Position numbers and translations under genes: made by a program. The notes beneath the pieces were generated by a model. That model did not search any database, was not told where the DNA came from, and saw only the letters and a list, made by a program, of their open reading frames with translations. This document shows positions 47,801 through 57,735 of a stretch of DNA of 64,000 nucleotides, piece after piece; the first letter of the stretch is position 1, and each line of letters starts with the position of its first letter. Origin of the DNA: Collinsella aerofaciens ATCC 25986 (GTDB lineage: Bacteria; Actinomycetota; Coriobacteriia; Coriobacteriales; Coriobacteriaceae); NCBI RefSeq assembly GCF_010509075.1, contig NZ_CP048433.1, positions 1,054,001 through 1,118,000 on the forward strand, in the 5' to 3' direction.

Positions 47801-48423
47801 AGACCGAGAGCCTCTTTGACATCCCCGTACACGGTCTCGCGAGCCTGGTCACCGTTGACCGACTTGAGCAGACCCTGGCCACGATAGTAGTCGACGAGCG
47901 GGCTCGTGGACTTCTCGTAGACGTCGAGACGGTTCTTGATGGTCTCGGGCTTGTCGTCGTCGCGCTGATACATCTCGCCGCCACACTTGGGGCAGGTAGC
48001 ATCGGCAGCGGTGCCGGTGTAACCGCATGCGCGGCAGGTGCGACGCGAAGACAGACGATCGATAATGACCTCGGGGGCCACATCGACCAGAAGGGCGCAA
48101 TCGATCTCGCGACCCATGGCGGAGAGCTCGGAATCGAGCGTCACAGCCTGGGCGGTGTTGCGCGGGAAGCCGTCGAGGATGAAGCCCTGCTGGGCGTCAT
48201 CGGCGGCAAGGCGCTCCTTGACAAGGTCGATCACGAGCTGGTCGGGAACGAGCTCGCCAGCGTCCATGTACTTCTTAGCCTGAATACCAAGCTCGGTGCC
48301 ACCCTTGACGGCAGCACGCAGCAGGTCGCCCGTGGAAATATGGGCGACGCCAAACTCGGCGACGAGCTCCTGTGCGACGGTGCCCTTACCGGCACCCGGA
48401 GCTCCGAGCAATACGAGGTTCAT
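47797..48423 (-). CDS. adk: Adenylate kinase
   Basis: 208 residues. The P-loop is GAPGAGKGTVA, and the AMP site STGDLLRAA. The LID carries the four cysteines CRACG and CPKCGG, the zinc-binding type of Gram-positive lineages. The ATG at 48423 follows AGGAGG; an upstream TTG is rejected. It keeps adenylate pools in balance. It lies between secY and map. Confidence 0.97.
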   Translation of the reverse strand: MNLVLLGAPGAGKGTVAQELVAEFGVAHISTGDLLRAAVKGGTELGIQAKKYMDAGELVPDQLVIDLVKERLAADDAQQGFILDGFPRNTAQAVTLDSELSAMGREIDCALLVDVAPEVIIDRLSSRRTCRACGYTGTAADATCPKCGGEMYQRDDDKPETIKNRLDVYEKSTSPLVDYYRGQGLLKSVNGDQARETVYGDVKEALGL

Positions 48424-48441
48424 GAGCAATCCTCCTCTAGC

Positions 48442-49728
48442 CTATTTAAAGAATCCATCGTAATCATACATCTTGATCTGGCCTTCGAGCTTATCGACCG
48501 TGTCGAGCACGACGCCGACCATGATGAGGATGGACGTGCCGCCAAATGCCTGGATCAGATGGTTACCCGTGAAGGAGAAGATGATCGAAGGCACGATGGC
48601 GATGAGCGCCAAAAAGACAGCGCTGGGAAGCGTGATCTTGTTGAGCGCGTTCTTGATGTAGGCCGCGGTAGCCCTACCCGGACGGACGCCCGGAATAAAG
48701 CCGCCCTGCTTCTTAAGGTTATCGGCCGTGTCATCGGGGTTGAACACCATGGAGGTGTAGAAGTACGCGAAGAACACGATGAGGACAACGTTAAGCACCC
48801 AGTTGAGCCAACCGGTCGAAAGCGCGGAGGCAACTGCCTGAATCCAGCCGATGCCGGGGAAGAACACGGCAATCTGAGCCGGGAAGTACAGCAGCGCCGA
48901 AGCGAAGATGATCGGCACGACACCCGCGGTGTTGACCTTGATGGGCAGGTAGGTGGTCTGGCCACCCATCATGCGACGGCCCACGACGCGCTTAGCGTAG
49001 GAGACCGGGATGCGGCGCTGGCCGCGCTCAAGGAAAACAATCAGTGGGATAACCAGCAGGATGATGGCGCAGATGATCACCATGGTGATGATGCCACCGG
49101 CATTGCCCTCGGTGCTGGAGAAGATAGCCTGCGGCAGACCGGCCATGATGTTCGCAAAGATGATCAGCGACATGCCATTGCCGATACCGCGCTGGGTGAT
49201 GAGCTCACCGATCCACATGATCAGCATGGCGCCCGCGGTGAGCGTACCGACGATCATGAGGTCGAAGATGATCTCGGGAGCGCCGGCGCCATTAAAGCTG
49301 ATGCCGAAGCTCTTAAAGAGGAAGAGGTAACCCACGGAGTTGAGGATTGCCAGAGCCAGGGTGAGGTAACGCGAATACTGCGTAATCTTTGTCTGACCGA
49401 CCTCGCCCTCGCGGGCAAGCTCATGCAGGGAAGGCACGACGGCCTGGAGCATCTGGAGGATGATCGAGCTGGTGATGTAAGGCATGATGCCCAGCGAAAA
49501 CACCGACACATAGCTCAACGCGCCGCCAGAGAAAAGATTCAGGAGGGCCATAGCACCTGCGGCGACCGAATTGTTATCGGTCGAGAAAAGGCCCAGCATC
49601 CCCTGGAAGGGAATGCCGGGCACAGGAACGTGCGCACCAATGCGGTACACGACGAGCATAGCTATGGTAAAAAGAATCTTTTCGCGCAATTCTTTGATGC
49701 GGAAAGCATTCTTAAGACCATTTAGCAC
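48442..49728 (-). CDS. secY: Preprotein translocase channel subunit SecY
   Basis: 428 residues with about ten membrane segments. The start [21 protein letters not shown] and the plug and gate region [27 protein letters not shown] and [12 protein letters not shown] are typical of SecY. With SecE and SecG it is the channel that SecA drives. Its start overlaps the rplO stop by seven bases. Confidence 0.97.
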   Translation of the reverse strand: MLNGLKNAFRIKELREKILFTIAMLVVYRIGAHVPVPGIPFQGMLGLFSTDNNSVAAGAMALLNLFSGGALSYVSVFSLGIMPYITSSIILQMLQAVVPSLHELAREGEVGQTKITQYSRYLTLALAILNSVGYLFLFKSFGISFNGAGAPEIIFDLMIVGTLTAGAMLIMWIGELITQRGIGNGMSLIIFANIMAGLPQAIFSSTEGNAGGIITMVIICAIILLVIPLIVFLERGQRRIPVSYAKRVVGRRMMGGQTTYLPIKVNTAGVVPIIFASALLYFPAQIAVFFPGIGWIQAVASALSTGWLNWVLNVVLIVFFAYFYTSMVFNPDDTADNLKKQGGFIPGVRPGRATAAYIKNALNKITLPSAVFLALIAIVPSIIFSFTGNHLIQAFGGTSILIMVGVVLDTVDKLEGQIKMYDYDGFFK

Positions 49729-50171
49729 GGCAGCTCGACCTTTCCGCCGGCGGCCTCGATCTTGGCCTGCGCAGAAGCGCTGACCTTGTCGACCTTGACC
49801 GTGAACTTCTTGGTGAGCTCACCATTGCCGAGCACCTTGACGGGCTCGAACTCGCTCTTGGTGATGCGAGCGGCCTTAAGAGCGGCACCGTCGATCACAG
49901 CGCCGTCCTCGAACTTACGCTCGAGACGCTCAACGTTAACAGCGGTGTACTCGATACGACGGGGGTTGCGGAAGCCCGGAAGCTTGGGCAGGCGCATAGC
50001 CAGCGGAGTCTGGCCACCCTCGAAGCCGGCACCCTTGGTGCCGCCAGAGCGGGAACCCTGGCCCTTCTGGCCGCGGCCAGAAGTGGTGCCGTGACCCGAA
50101 GAATTGCCACGGCCGACGCGCTTGCGGTTCTTGGTGGAACCGGGCGCGGGAGTAAGATCGTGAAGCTGCAT
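49722..50171 (-). CDS. rplO: 50S ribosomal protein L15
   Basis: 149 residues, starting [20 protein letters not shown] with the Gly-rich segment [20 protein letters not shown]. Its stop overlaps secY, as in most bacteria. L15 is a late 50S assembly protein. Confidence 0.96.
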   Translation of the reverse strand: MQLHDLTPAPGSTKNRKRVGRGNSSGHGTTSGRGQKGQGSRSGGTKGAGFEGGQTPLAMRLPKLPGFRNPRRIEYTAVNVERLERKFEDGAVIDGAALKAARITKSEFEPVKVLGNGELTKKFTVKVDKVSASAQAKIEAAGGKVELPC

Positions 50172-50174
50172 TTG

Positions 50175-50357
50175 CTACTCCTCTACAATCTCGACAAGGT
50201 GCTTGACCTTGAAGATCATGCCGCGGACGGACTCGTTGTCAGCAATCTCGCGAACCTCGCGGATCCTGTGGAGACCGAGGGCACGGACAGTACGGACCTG
50301 GTCCTGCTTGCAACCGTTGGTGCTGCGGACCTGCTTGATCTTGATGGTGTCAGCCAT
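50175..50357 (-). CDS. rpmD: 50S ribosomal protein L30
   Basis: 60 residues: IKIKQVRSTNGCKQDQVRTV and ALGLHRIREVREIADNESV, the L30 fold. It is short as expected, and sits between rpsE and rplO with three-base gaps. Confidence 0.95.
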   Translation of the reverse strand: MADTIKIKQVRSTNGCKQDQVRTVRALGLHRIREVREIADNESVRGMIFKVKHLVEIVEE

Positions 50358-50359
50358 GC

Positions 50360-50884
50360 TTAGTTCTCCTTACCGACGAACATCTCGGAGACCGTCAGGC
50401 CACGGCGAGCCGCGACGTCCTCAGGGCTGGAGAGCTCCTTGAGGCCCTCGACGGCAGCCTTGATGATGTTGAGGCCGTTGTCGGTACCGAGGGACTTGGA
50501 CAGGACGTTCTTGATGCCAGCAAGCTCAAAGAGGGGACGCACAGCGCCGCCGGCGATAACGCCGGTACCCTCGACAGCGGGCTTGATGATGATGCGGCCG
50601 GCACCAAAGTGGCCGAGAACCTCGTGCGGGATGGTGCCCTGCTCGGTCACCGGCACGTGGAACATGTTCTTCTTGGCATCGAGAGATGCCTTGGAGATGG
50701 CCATGGGCACCTCAGCGGACTTGCCCATGCCAACGCCGACGTTGCCCTTGCCGTCGCCAACGACGACGAGAGCGACGAGGCTCATGCGACGACCGCCCTT
50801 GACGGTCTTCGACACGCGGTTGATGTAAACGACGCGCTCCTCGAACTCGGAGGCCTCGCGCTGCTGCTTCTGATTACGAGCCAT
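50360..50884 (-). CDS. rpsE: 30S ribosomal protein S5
   Basis: 174 residues. The double-stranded RNA-binding domain has [20 protein letters not shown], and later [19 protein letters not shown] and [18 protein letters not shown]5 helps decoding accuracy; spectinomycin-resistance changes fall in its N-terminal loop. Gaps to neighbours are 2 and 14 bp. Confidence 0.97.
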   Translation of the reverse strand: MARNQKQQREASEFEERVVYINRVSKTVKGGRRMSLVALVVVGDGKGNVGVGMGKSAEVPMAISKASLDAKKNMFHVPVTEQGTIPHEVLGHFGAGRIIIKPAVEGTGVIAGGAVRPLFELAGIKNVLSKSLGTDNGLNIIKAAVEGLKELSSPEDVAARRGLTVSEMFVGKEN

Positions 50885-50898
50885 GTGCTACATACCTC

Positions 50899-51267
50899 CT
50901 AGAACTCGAGACCGGCGGCACGAGCACCGTCGGCGAGGGCCTTGACGCGGCCATGGTAGATACGGCCACCGCGATCGAAGGCGACCTTGGTGATGCCGGC
51001 CTCGATGGCGCGCTTGCCAACGAGCTGACCGACCTTCTCCGCAGCCTCCTTGTTCGAGGTGTGGGTGCCCTTGAACTCGGCCTCGAGGGTCGAGGCAGAG
51101 ACGAGCGTCAGGCTGGAGCCCTTGCTGTCGTCGATGATCTGGGCATAGATGTTGGCGTTAGTACGGGTCACGCGAAGACGCGGACGCTCGGAGGTACCCG
51201 AGACCTTGCCGCGAACACGACGCTGACGACGCTTGAGGCCTTCCAGCTTCGCCTTATGCTTGTTCAT
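50899..51267 (-). CDS. rplR: 50S ribosomal protein L18
   Basis: 122 residues. [20 protein letters not shown] and [19 protein letters not shown] are L18 hallmarks. L18 binds 5S rRNA with L5. It lies 75 bp after rplF. Confidence 0.97.
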   Translation of the reverse strand: MNKHKAKLEGLKRRQRRVRGKVSGTSERPRLRVTRTNANIYAQIIDDSKGSSLTLVSASTLEAEFKGTHTSNKEAAEKVGQLVGKRAIEAGITKVAFDRGGRIYHGRVKALADGARAAGLEF

Positions 51268-51342
51268 ACGTAAACTCCTAAAAAGGTTGATCTTGCCAGC
51301 ACCTGACGGGGTGCTGGTCTTATGCGAGTGAGTCGGTTACGA

Positions 51343-51879
51343 CTACTTGGCGGCCTTACCCAGCTTGCGGCGGATGTGCTCGCCAACGTAGTGGATACCC
51401 TTGCCCTTGTAAGGCTCGGGAGGACGATGGCCGCGGATCTCAGCGGCGATCTGACCGACCTGCTGCTTGTTGATACCCTTGACGTTCACGTGGGTGTTGT
51501 CGGGAACCTCGAAGGTGATGCCCTCGGGAGCCTCGACGATCACGGGGTGCGAGAAGCCCAGGGAGAACTCGAGGTTCTTGCCCTTCTGCTGCACGCGGTA
51601 ACCGACGCCGGCGAGCTCGAGCTTCTTCTCGAAGCCCTCGGAAACGCCAACAACCATGTTGTGGATGAGGGCGCGGGTGAGGCCGTGGCGGGCACGGGTC
51701 TCACGCTCGTCGTCGGGACGGGAAACGGTGAGGACGTTGTCCTCGACGTTGATAGCGAGCTTCTCAAAGACATCGAGCTCGAGCTGGCCCTTGGGGCCCT
51801 TGACGACAACGTTGTTGCCGTTGACTGCCACTTCGACTCCGGCGGGAATCTGGACAGGCTTATTACCGATACGAGACAC
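51343..51879 (-). CDS. rplF: 50S ribosomal protein L6
   Basis: 178 residues with two similar domains. [17 protein letters not shown] starts the protein and [19 protein letters not shown] ends the core. L6 is near the sarcin-ricin loop. Confidence 0.97.
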   Translation of the reverse strand: MSRIGNKPVQIPAGVEVAVNGNNVVVKGPKGQLELDVFEKLAINVEDNVLTVSRPDDERETRARHGLTRALIHNMVVGVSEGFEKKLELAGVGYRVQQKGKNLEFSLGFSHPVIVEAPEGITFEVPDNTHVNVKGINKQQVGQIAAEIRGHRPPEPYKGKGIHYVGEHIRRKLGKAAK

Positions 51880-51912
51880 GGTGATCTCCTTTCCTTCTAC
51901 CTACCGAGCGAA

Positions 51913-52311
51913 TTACCAGACGTAAGCGATGATCTCGCCGCCGACGTTGTGCTTGCGAGCATCGCGGTCGGTCATGACGCCATGGCTGGTGGAAATAATG
52001 GCGGTACCAAGGCCACCGCGGACGCGGGGCATGTCGGCAACGCCGGTGTACTTACGCAGGCCCGGCTTGGAAATGCGGCGGATGCCGTTGATGACCTTAG
52101 CCTTCTTGGGACCATACTTAAGCGTGATGTGCAGAGTCTTCTGGGGAACGGTGTCCTCGACATCGTAGCCCTCGATGTAGCCCTCCTCGTGCAGAACACG
52201 AGCGATCTCGACGAGCTTCTTGCTGCTCGGCATGGAGACCGTGGCCTTGTTCACAGAGTTAGCGTTACGGATGCGCGTAAGCATATCTGCGATCGGGTCT
52301 GTAAGGTTCAT
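51913..52311 (-). CDS. rpsH: 30S ribosomal protein S8
   Basis: 132 residues: [20 protein letters not shown] and [22 protein letters not shown] are typical. S8 binds the central domain of 16S rRNA and represses the spc operon at rplE in E. coli; whether that applies here is unknown, and rplE here has its own leader. Confidence 0.97.
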   Translation of the reverse strand: MNLTDPIADMLTRIRNANSVNKATVSMPSSKKLVEIARVLHEEGYIEGYDVEDTVPQKTLHITLKYGPKKAKVINGIRRISKPGLRKYTGVADMPRVRGGLGTAIISTSHGVMTDRDARKHNVGGEIIAYVW

Positions 52312-52430
52312 ACAGATTCTCCTTCGTTCTTGATGAACACGTGCTCTTGGTTCTTCGCCGCCCTTAACAGCAAAGCCTTTTTAGCGCGTTTTCCCTGTTC
52401 CAAACTGATGCTTGAAACGCTGGTAGTGAC

Positions 52431-52616
52431 TTACCAGCTGGCCTTCTTAACGCCGGGAAGCTCGCCCTTGAGTGCAAGCTCGCGGAAGCAGACACGGCAC
52501 AGGCCGAACTTGCGGTACACAGAGTGCGGACGGCCGCAGCGCTGGCAGCGCGTGTACTCACGAGTAGAGAACTTCTGCTTGCGATTGCACTTGACGATCA
52601 TCGATGTCTTAGCCAC
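52431..52616 (-). CDS. rpsZ: 30S ribosomal protein S14, zinc type
   Basis: 61 residues with CQRC and CRVC, the zinc-binding short form of S14. The gene begins [20 protein letters not shown]. The 119 bp to rpsH hold no gene. Confidence 0.95.
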   Translation of the reverse strand: MAKTSMIVKCNRKQKFSTREYTRCQRCGRPHSVYRKFGLCRVCFRELALKGELPGVKKASW

Positions 52617-52695
52617 TTATATCCTCCTCACATAGAGTATTGTTCGCCCCAAGCGCCGCCCCCTTGTGGGAACGGCGCTTATAGGGCAGGTGAAC

Positions 52696-53253
52696 CTATT
52701 TCTTGAACGGGAAACCGAAGGCGTCCAGAAGGGCCTTGGCCTCCTCATCGGTGTTGGCGGTGGTCACGAAAGTGATGTCCATACCACGCTGGTGATCGAC
52801 GGAATCGAAGTCGATCTCGGGGAAGATGAGCTGCTCGGTGACGCCCATGGAGAAGTTACCACGGCCGTCGAAGCTCTTGGCGGAGATGCCGCGGAAGTCG
52901 CGGATACGGGGAATCGCGACGGAGGTCAGACGATCGAAGAACTCCCACATACGGTCGCCACGCAGGGTAACCTTGCAGCCGATCGGCATACCAGCGCGCA
53001 GGCGGAAGGTAGCGATGGACTTGCGGGCACGGGTAATCATCGGCTGCTGGCCGGTGATGGCGCGCAGGTCGCGCACGGCACCGTCGATGGCCTTGGAATC
53101 GGTAGCGGCCTCGCCGACACCCATGTTCACGACGATCTTCTCAAACTTGGGGATCATCATGACGTTCTCGTACTGAAACTTGTCCTGAAGCTGCTGCTTG
53201 ACCTCGTTGTTGTACTTGGTCTTCAGACGCGGCACATACTTCTCTTCTGCCAT
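52696..53253 (-). CDS. rplE: 50S ribosomal protein L5
   Basis: 185 residues. [20 protein letters not shown] and [20 protein letters not shown] are L5 motifs. L5 binds 5S rRNA. It is the first gene of this ribosomal block: the usual upstream rplX and rplN are absent, and unrelated sequence and the xdhC gene follow. An SD (AAGGAG) precedes the ATG. Confidence 0.97.
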   Translation of the reverse strand: MAEEKYVPRLKTKYNNEVKQQLQDKFQYENVMMIPKFEKIVVNMGVGEAATDSKAIDGAVRDLRAITGQQPMITRARKSIATFRLRAGMPIGCKVTLRGDRMWEFFDRLTSVAIPRIRDFRGISAKSFDGRGNFSMGVTEQLIFPEIDFDSVDHQRGMDITFVTTANTDEEAKALLDAFGFPFKK

Positions 53254-53390
53254 TGTTCACTCCTTCTTGGGGTTTTAAGCACGGGGCGTGGCCACGATGG
53301 GTTGTCCTCGTGCCTCCTGGCTGCATCCGCGCCGCTCATGGCATTTCGCGGTTTGGACTCGACGCAGCAGGAGCCGACAAAACAATCGGT

Positions 53391-53419
53391 ACTATACGCG
53401 CATCGGGAGCGTATTTCCA
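53391..53419 (-). promoter_or_regulatory. Putative promoter of the rplE-led operon
   Basis: On the minus strand TGGAAA, 17 bp, TATAGT, about 140 bp before rplE. The -35 is a weak match. It fits the loss of the normal operon front. The rest of 53254-53564 (311 bp) holds a REP palindrome and no gene. Confidence 0.45.
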
Positions 53420-53480
53420 GAAAAACCTCGTCTGCCTGCACAACTCCACAACTCCCCCGCACAAATGGATCCCAAAAAGC

Positions 53481-53547
53481 AGTTGCGGTGAAATAGGGAC
53501 TGTTGGGCGGCCTAACAGGCTTAAACAATCCGTATTTCACCGCAACT
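53481..53547. repeat. REP-like palindrome AGTTGCGGTGAAATA (copy 2 of 3)
   Basis: 67 bp, with the arm AGTTGCGGTGAAATAGGGAC and a near-complementary right arm ending TTTCACCGCAACT. It lies at the end of xdhC and at the break in the ribosomal operon. Confidence 0.85.
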
Positions 53548-53564
53548 TATTGGTGGGGATGCGA

Positions 53565-54608
53565 TTAGCGCTTGCGGGGGACGAGCTTGGTGCGGCGCAG
53601 GTGGATCATCTCGGCGGCGATGGAGATGGCGATCTCCTCGGGGTCCTCGGCCTCGATGGCAACGCCGATCGGAAGGTGCAGCTCGCCGATCTGGTCCTGC
53701 GTAAAGCCTTCCTGCTCCAGGCGGGCACGCACAAAGGCCGTCTTGCGGCGCGAGCCCAGACAGCCCAGGTAGGCAGGCTTGGCGCGCATGGCCTGAATCA
53801 CCACGTCGATATCGGACTTGTGACCCGCCGTGGCGACGACCACCAGGTCGCGCGGGCCGATGGGGCACAGCTCGCTCAGGTTCTTGTAATCGACCAAGCG
53901 ACGATCGTAGACACCGGGCACCCAATCGGGGGTCAGCGTGCCGGGGCGGTCGTCGCACGCCACGACGGCAAAGCCCGCCGCCGTGAGCACCCGCGCCGTC
54001 GCGGCGCCCACGTGGCCGCAGCCAAAGATATAGGTCAGGCCCTCGGGGCAGAGCGTCTCGATGTGCGCCGCGGGAATCTCGGAGGCGGCGTTGGTGTAGG
54101 TGACCTTACTCCCCTCCTCCACCAGCGAAAGCTCGGGGCAGCCGGCAATGGTATGGCGCGATGCCTCGCCATGGTACTCGACCACATCGCCCTCCAGGGC
54201 CTGAATGACAAACGGTTCAAAGTCGATGACGAAGTCGCCGATACGTCGATACGTCAAGACGTCGGCAATTTCCTGGAACAACGGTGCCTGAGTCGCATCC
54301 AGATGCAGGTAGCACAGGCAGATGGCTCCGCCGCAGATCATGCCGGTATCGGAGTTCTCGCTGCCCATGGTGTAGCGGACCAGACGCGATTGCCCCGCGG
54401 CCAGCAGCTCTCGCGCCTCGTCCAGCGCAAAGAGCTCGATCTTGCCGCCGCCGATGGTGCCCGCCTGGCTACCGTCGGCAAAGACGGCCATCCAGGCGCC
54501 CACGCCGCGCGGCGACGACCCCGCCGTGCCGGCCACGACCACGAGCTCGCACATCTTGCCAGCACGCAGGGCGACAAGCGCCGCATTCACAACATCGAGC
54601 TTTTCCAT
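53565..54608 (-). CDS. xdhC: XdhC/CoxI family molybdenum-enzyme maturation protein
   Basis: 347 residues. The XdhC domain begins VVVAGTAGSSPRGVGAWMAV, and the C-terminal Rossmann domain has TYIFGCGHVGAATARVLTAAGFAVV and LGCLGSRRKTAF. XdhC proteins insert sulfurated molybdenum cofactor into xanthine-dehydrogenase-type enzymes. The target hydroxylase is not in the window. It lies nine bases after yqeB in the same direction. Confidence 0.92.
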   Translation of the reverse strand: MEKLDVVNAALVALRAGKMCELVVVAGTAGSSPRGVGAWMAVFADGSQAGTIGGGKIELFALDEARELLAAGQSRLVRYTMGSENSDTGMICGGAICLCYLHLDATQAPLFQEIADVLTYRRIGDFVIDFEPFVIQALEGDVVEYHGEASRHTIAGCPELSLVEEGSKVTYTNAASEIPAAHIETLCPEGLTYIFGCGHVGAATARVLTAAGFAVVACDDRPGTLTPDWVPGVYDRRLVDYKNLSELCPIGPRDLVVVATAGHKSDIDVVIQAMRAKPAYLGCLGSRRKTAFVRARLEQEGFTQDQIGELHLPIGVAIEAEDPEEIAISIAAEMIHLRRTKLVPRKR

Positions 54609-54617
54609 TGCCGCCTT

Positions 54618-55412
54618 CTATCCTCTAAAGATATCGGTGAGCATAGCGAGTGCCTCGAGCACGCCGCCGCCGACCGACGTCGCCTTGTCCGAAATGTAGT
54701 TGATATAGCTGGCATCGCCGCGCGGATCGACATCGGCGCATTTAAAGCCCTCAGTCACCCGCACGCCGTTCGCCAAAAGCCCGCGCAGACAGCCATCGAT
54801 CTGCGTGCACATGGGCGTATCGTCCGCGTAGCCAATCACGTCTCCGGCGCTCACGATGTCGCCGATTGCGCGGTCGGACCGAAACACGCCGGCGGCGGGG
54901 CTGTGGATAACGCGCTCCTTGCCATAGCCGGCGATCACGCCCGGCACGCCCGTGTTGGGCTGGGGCGAGCCCTGGGTAATGACACGGCCCAAAAAATGCC
55001 CGCGCATGGTCTCGACCACGGCGTCGCAATCGACCGGCGCGGTAAAGCCCGGCCCCACGGCGATGACGGTAGGCGCCATGTCGCGCGTGGTGCCCAGGTT
55101 GCGCTTGGCCAGAATCGCGTCGACCACAGCCGCGGGTTTAAGCTCATCGAGCATCTTGGCCTGAGGGTCCACCACGACGGCAACATCCCCCGCTTGGGTA
55201 ATCTCGAGCGCCTCTGCCGGCGTCTGCGCCAAGCGAGCGCGAATGCCCTCGACCTGGACCTCGCCCAGACGAATAGCCTCGCAAAAACTGATTGTGCGGC
55301 GGATGCACGTGGGAACCGCGATATCGGCCATAACGACCGACACGCCGGCGTGCACCAAGCGAGCGGCGACACCCGTGGCGATATCGCCGGCGCCGCGAAC
55401 ATAAACGAGCAT
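54618..55412 (-). CDS. yqeB: Selenium-dependent molybdenum hydroxylase maturation protein YqeB
   Basis: 264 residues. MLVYVRGAGDIATGVAARLV is the start typical of the YqeB/EF2563 family, linked by gene context to selenium-dependent molybdenum hydroxylases. A Rossmann-like N-terminus precedes GTTRDMAPTVIAVGPGFTAP. The biochemical role is not established. The SD is GGAGG. It is divergent from yqeC. Confidence 0.88.
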   Translation of the reverse strand: MLVYVRGAGDIATGVAARLVHAGVSVVMADIAVPTCIRRTISFCEAIRLGEVQVEGIRARLAQTPAEALEITQAGDVAVVVDPQAKMLDELKPAAVVDAILAKRNLGTTRDMAPTVIAVGPGFTAPVDCDAVVETMRGHFLGRVITQGSPQPNTGVPGVIAGYGKERVIHSPAAGVFRSDRAIGDIVSAGDVIGYADDTPMCTQIDGCLRGLLANGVRVTEGFKCADVDPRGDASYINYISDKATSVGGGVLEALAMLTDIFRG

Positions 55413-55453
55413 TCCCGGGGCACCTCCCTGTGCTACGGTTTGAGCAGAGCAAA

Positions 55454-55468
55454 AGCGGTTCGACCGCT
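55454..55468. promoter_or_regulatory. Palindrome in the yqeB-yqeC divergent promoter region
   Basis: AGCGGT TCG ACCGCT is a perfect inverted repeat of six-base arms between the two divergent genes, followed on the plus strand by an A+T-rich stretch with a TATTAT near 55494. A candidate operator, unproven. Confidence 0.35.
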
Positions 55469-55514
55469 ACTCTGATGATTATTTATTATCACAGTATTAT
55501 ACGGCGGTGAACAG

Positions 55515-56249
55515 ATGGAAACGGTTAGCGGCAATCTTGCCTCGGCGCTCAGGATCGAGCCGGGCATTACCGCGATTATCGGCAGCGGCGGCAAGTCGAC
55601 GTTGCTCAAAACGCTGGGTCTTGAGCTCATGCGCGCTGGCGGCCGCGTGCTCCTCTGCACCACCACGCATATGCTTCCCGTTGCCGGCGTGCCATGGGAC
55701 GGGTCGAATCGTCGCCTGGACGCCGCGCCTTGGAAGCCGGGCGCCTCGCATGTCCCCGGTTGCACCTGCGAGGCATGCGCGGGCATGAGCCGCGGAAGTA
55801 TCTGCCAGGCGGGTGTTTTGGACCCGGAGACGGGCAAACTCTCCTCCCCTGCCGAGCCGCTCGACCAGCTGGCGCAGCGCTTTGACTACGTCCTGGCCGA
55901 GGCGGACGGCAGCAAGCGGCTCCCGCTCAAGGCGCATGCCCCGTGGGAGCCGGTCGTTCCCGCCGGCACGGCCAACGTCATCTGGCTCGTCGGCGCCTCG
56001 GGGCTCAGCAAGCCCATCAACGAAGCCGTCCACCGCCCCGAGCTCTTTTGCGAGCGTTGCGGCTGCGAGCTCACCGACATCGCCACGCCCGAGCGCGTCG
56101 CCCAGGTGCTCAATGCCGAGCTGCGGATGCTGAACCTCAACAATGCCCGTATCATGCTCAACCAAGTCGACACGCTCAGCGACCCCACGATGGCAGATCG
56201 CTTCGAGGCAGCCCTCAACCGCCCCCTCATCGCCACCAGCCTCAAGTAG
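55515..56249 (+). CDS. yqeC: Putative selenium cofactor biosynthesis protein YqeC
   Basis: 244 residues. The P-loop-like IIGSGGKSTLLKTL near residues 21-34 and TTTHMLP, then LAEADGSKRLPLKAHAPWEP, match the YqeC family, which is linked to selenium-containing molybdenum hydroxylases. Two Cys pairs (CTCEAC, CERCGC) may bind metal. It reads in the opposite direction to its neighbours and ends 16 bp before REP copy 3. Confidence 0.87.
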   Translation: METVSGNLASALRIEPGITAIIGSGGKSTLLKTLGLELMRAGGRVLLCTTTHMLPVAGVPWDGSNRRLDAAPWKPGASHVPGCTCEACAGMSRGSICQAGVLDPETGKLSSPAEPLDQLAQRFDYVLAEADGSKRLPLKAHAPWEPVVPAGTANVIWLVGASGLSKPINEAVHRPELFCERCGCELTDIATPERVAQVLNAELRMLNLNNARIMLNQVDTLSDPTMADRFEAALNRPLIATSLK

Positions 56250-56265
56250 CCGGCCCCATCTCGTC

Positions 56266-56332
56266 AGTTGCGGTGAAATACGGACTGTTTGCGGCCGTTA
56301 GGCGGCCAAACAGTCCGTATTTCACCGCAACT
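56266..56332. repeat. REP-like palindrome AGTTGCGGTGAAATA (copy 3 of 3)
   Basis: The most symmetrical copy: AGTTGCGGTGAAATACGGAC, then a GGCCG/CGGCC centre, then its complement. Together with copy 2 it brackets xdhC, yqeB and yqeC. Confidence 0.87.
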
Positions 56333-56358
56333 GCGGAGGGGACACGGCATCTTTGCTG

Positions 56359-57726
56359 CTAGCGGGGGACGTAGCGGCCGGGTTGGGCTCCGGTGGGCTC
56401 GCCGTCGCGTGCCGCCAGCACGCCGTTCACAAACACGGCTTTGGCGCGGCCATGTGCCTCAAAACCCTCGAGCGGCGTGTAGTCCACGGCCTGATGCTGC
56501 GTCGCCGCGCGAATGGTCCAGCGCGCCTGGGGATCCCACACGCACACGTCGGCATCGGCACCCTCGGCAAGACAGCCCTTGCGCGGGTACATGCCAAACA
56601 CGCGCGCCGGGTTCTCGCTCATCAGGCGGCAGAGGTCCTCGGGGCCCAGTTGCCCCTCAAAGCTCGTGGCGATCGCGACGGGACGATGCTCCACGCCGGG
56701 CCCGCCGTTGGGAATCGCGCGGAAATCGTCGCGCCCGCGGTCCTTTTGCCCGTGCAGGTTAAAGCTGCAATGATCGGTTGCAATAGTATCGATCTCGCCA
56801 GCCACAAGCGCCTCGCGCAACGCGGCACGGTCACCGGCATGGCGCAGCGGCGGGCTCATCACGTACTTGGCGCCCGCAAAGCCGTCCTCGCCCTGTTCCA
56901 GATAGCAGGTGTCGTCGAGCATCAGATACTGGGGGCAGGTCTCGACATAGATATTCTTCTGCCCGCGCGCTTTGGCAGCACGGATGGCCTCGAGCCCCAG
57001 CTTGGTCGAAAGGTGCACCACGTTGACCGGAGCGTCCCCGGCCAGGTGCGCCAGATACAGCAGGCGGCTCACGGCCTCACCCTCGCACACGTCCGGACGG
57101 CTGAGCGCATGGCCCTCGGGCCCGTGGATGCCCTGCTCAAACACGCGCTTCTGCAGCGCATTCACCAGCGTGCCGTTCTCGCAATGCACGCACAGGATAC
57201 CGCCCACGCGCTTGAGCTCCTCCAACACCTCGAGCGTCTCGGCATCGTCCAAGCGCAGGTGGTCATAGGCAAAGTAGGTCTTAAACGACGACACGCCCGC
57301 CTCGCGCATGGCCGAAAGATCGGCGCGGTTGCGCTCATTCCACTCGGCGAGCGCCATATGAAAGGCGTAGTTGGCGGTGCAGGTGCCGTCGGCGCGATGA
57401 TGCCACTCGACCAAGGCATCGGGCATGGTCACGCCGCGATCGGCCGTCGCGTAGTCGACGATGGTCGTGGTACCGCCGCAGACAGCCGCACGTGTGCCGG
57501 TCTCAAAGCTATCGGCCGTCCAGTCCATGCCGGTCCAACACTGCATGTGCGTGTGCCCATCGATAAAGCCCGGGAACACCCAACAGTCCGTGGCGTCCTG
57601 GACGGTATCGTCCTCGCCCGGCTCAATCGCCGCGGCAATCCGCACGATCTTGTCGCCCTCCATGGCAAGGTCGGCGCGGCGAAGCCCCTGGGGCGTCACG
57701 AGCGCGCCGTTTTTGATGATGATCAT
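56359..57726 (-). CDS. hyuA: Dihydropyrimidinase / D-hydantoinase-type amidohydrolase
   Basis: 455 residues. The metal site GFIDGHTHMQCW, the carboxylated lysine in SSFKTYFAYD, and IATDHCSFN are visible. It belongs to the cyclic-amide hydrolases (hydantoinase, dihydropyrimidinase). In E. coli ygeZ/hyuA sits in the same yge-ygf cluster. The physiological substrate is unknown; a purine-derived ring is plausible from context. The GAGCAATT upstream of the ATG is a weak SD. It lies nine bases after mocA. Confidence 0.9.
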   Translation of the reverse strand: MIIIKNGALVTPQGLRRADLAMEGDKIVRIAAAIEPGEDDTVQDATDCWVFPGFIDGHTHMQCWTGMDWTADSFETGTRAAVCGGTTTIVDYATADRGVTMPDALVEWHHRADGTCTANYAFHMALAEWNERNRADLSAMREAGVSSFKTYFAYDHLRLDDAETLEVLEELKRVGGILCVHCENGTLVNALQKRVFEQGIHGPEGHALSRPDVCEGEAVSRLLYLAHLAGDAPVNVVHLSTKLGLEAIRAAKARGQKNIYVETCPQYLMLDDTCYLEQGEDGFAGAKYVMSPPLRHAGDRAALREALVAGEIDTIATDHCSFNLHGQKDRGRDDFRAIPNGGPGVEHRPVAIATSFEGQLGPEDLCRLMSENPARVFGMYPRKGCLAEGADADVCVWDPQARWTIRAATQHQAVDYTPLEGFEAHGRAKAVFVNGVLAARDGEPTGAQPGRYVPR

Positions 57727-57735
57727 AATTGCTCC

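Noticed and set aside
53254-53564. rplX remnant upstream of rplE
   Set aside because: All three minus-strand frames were read by eye and none resembles the C-terminus of L24.
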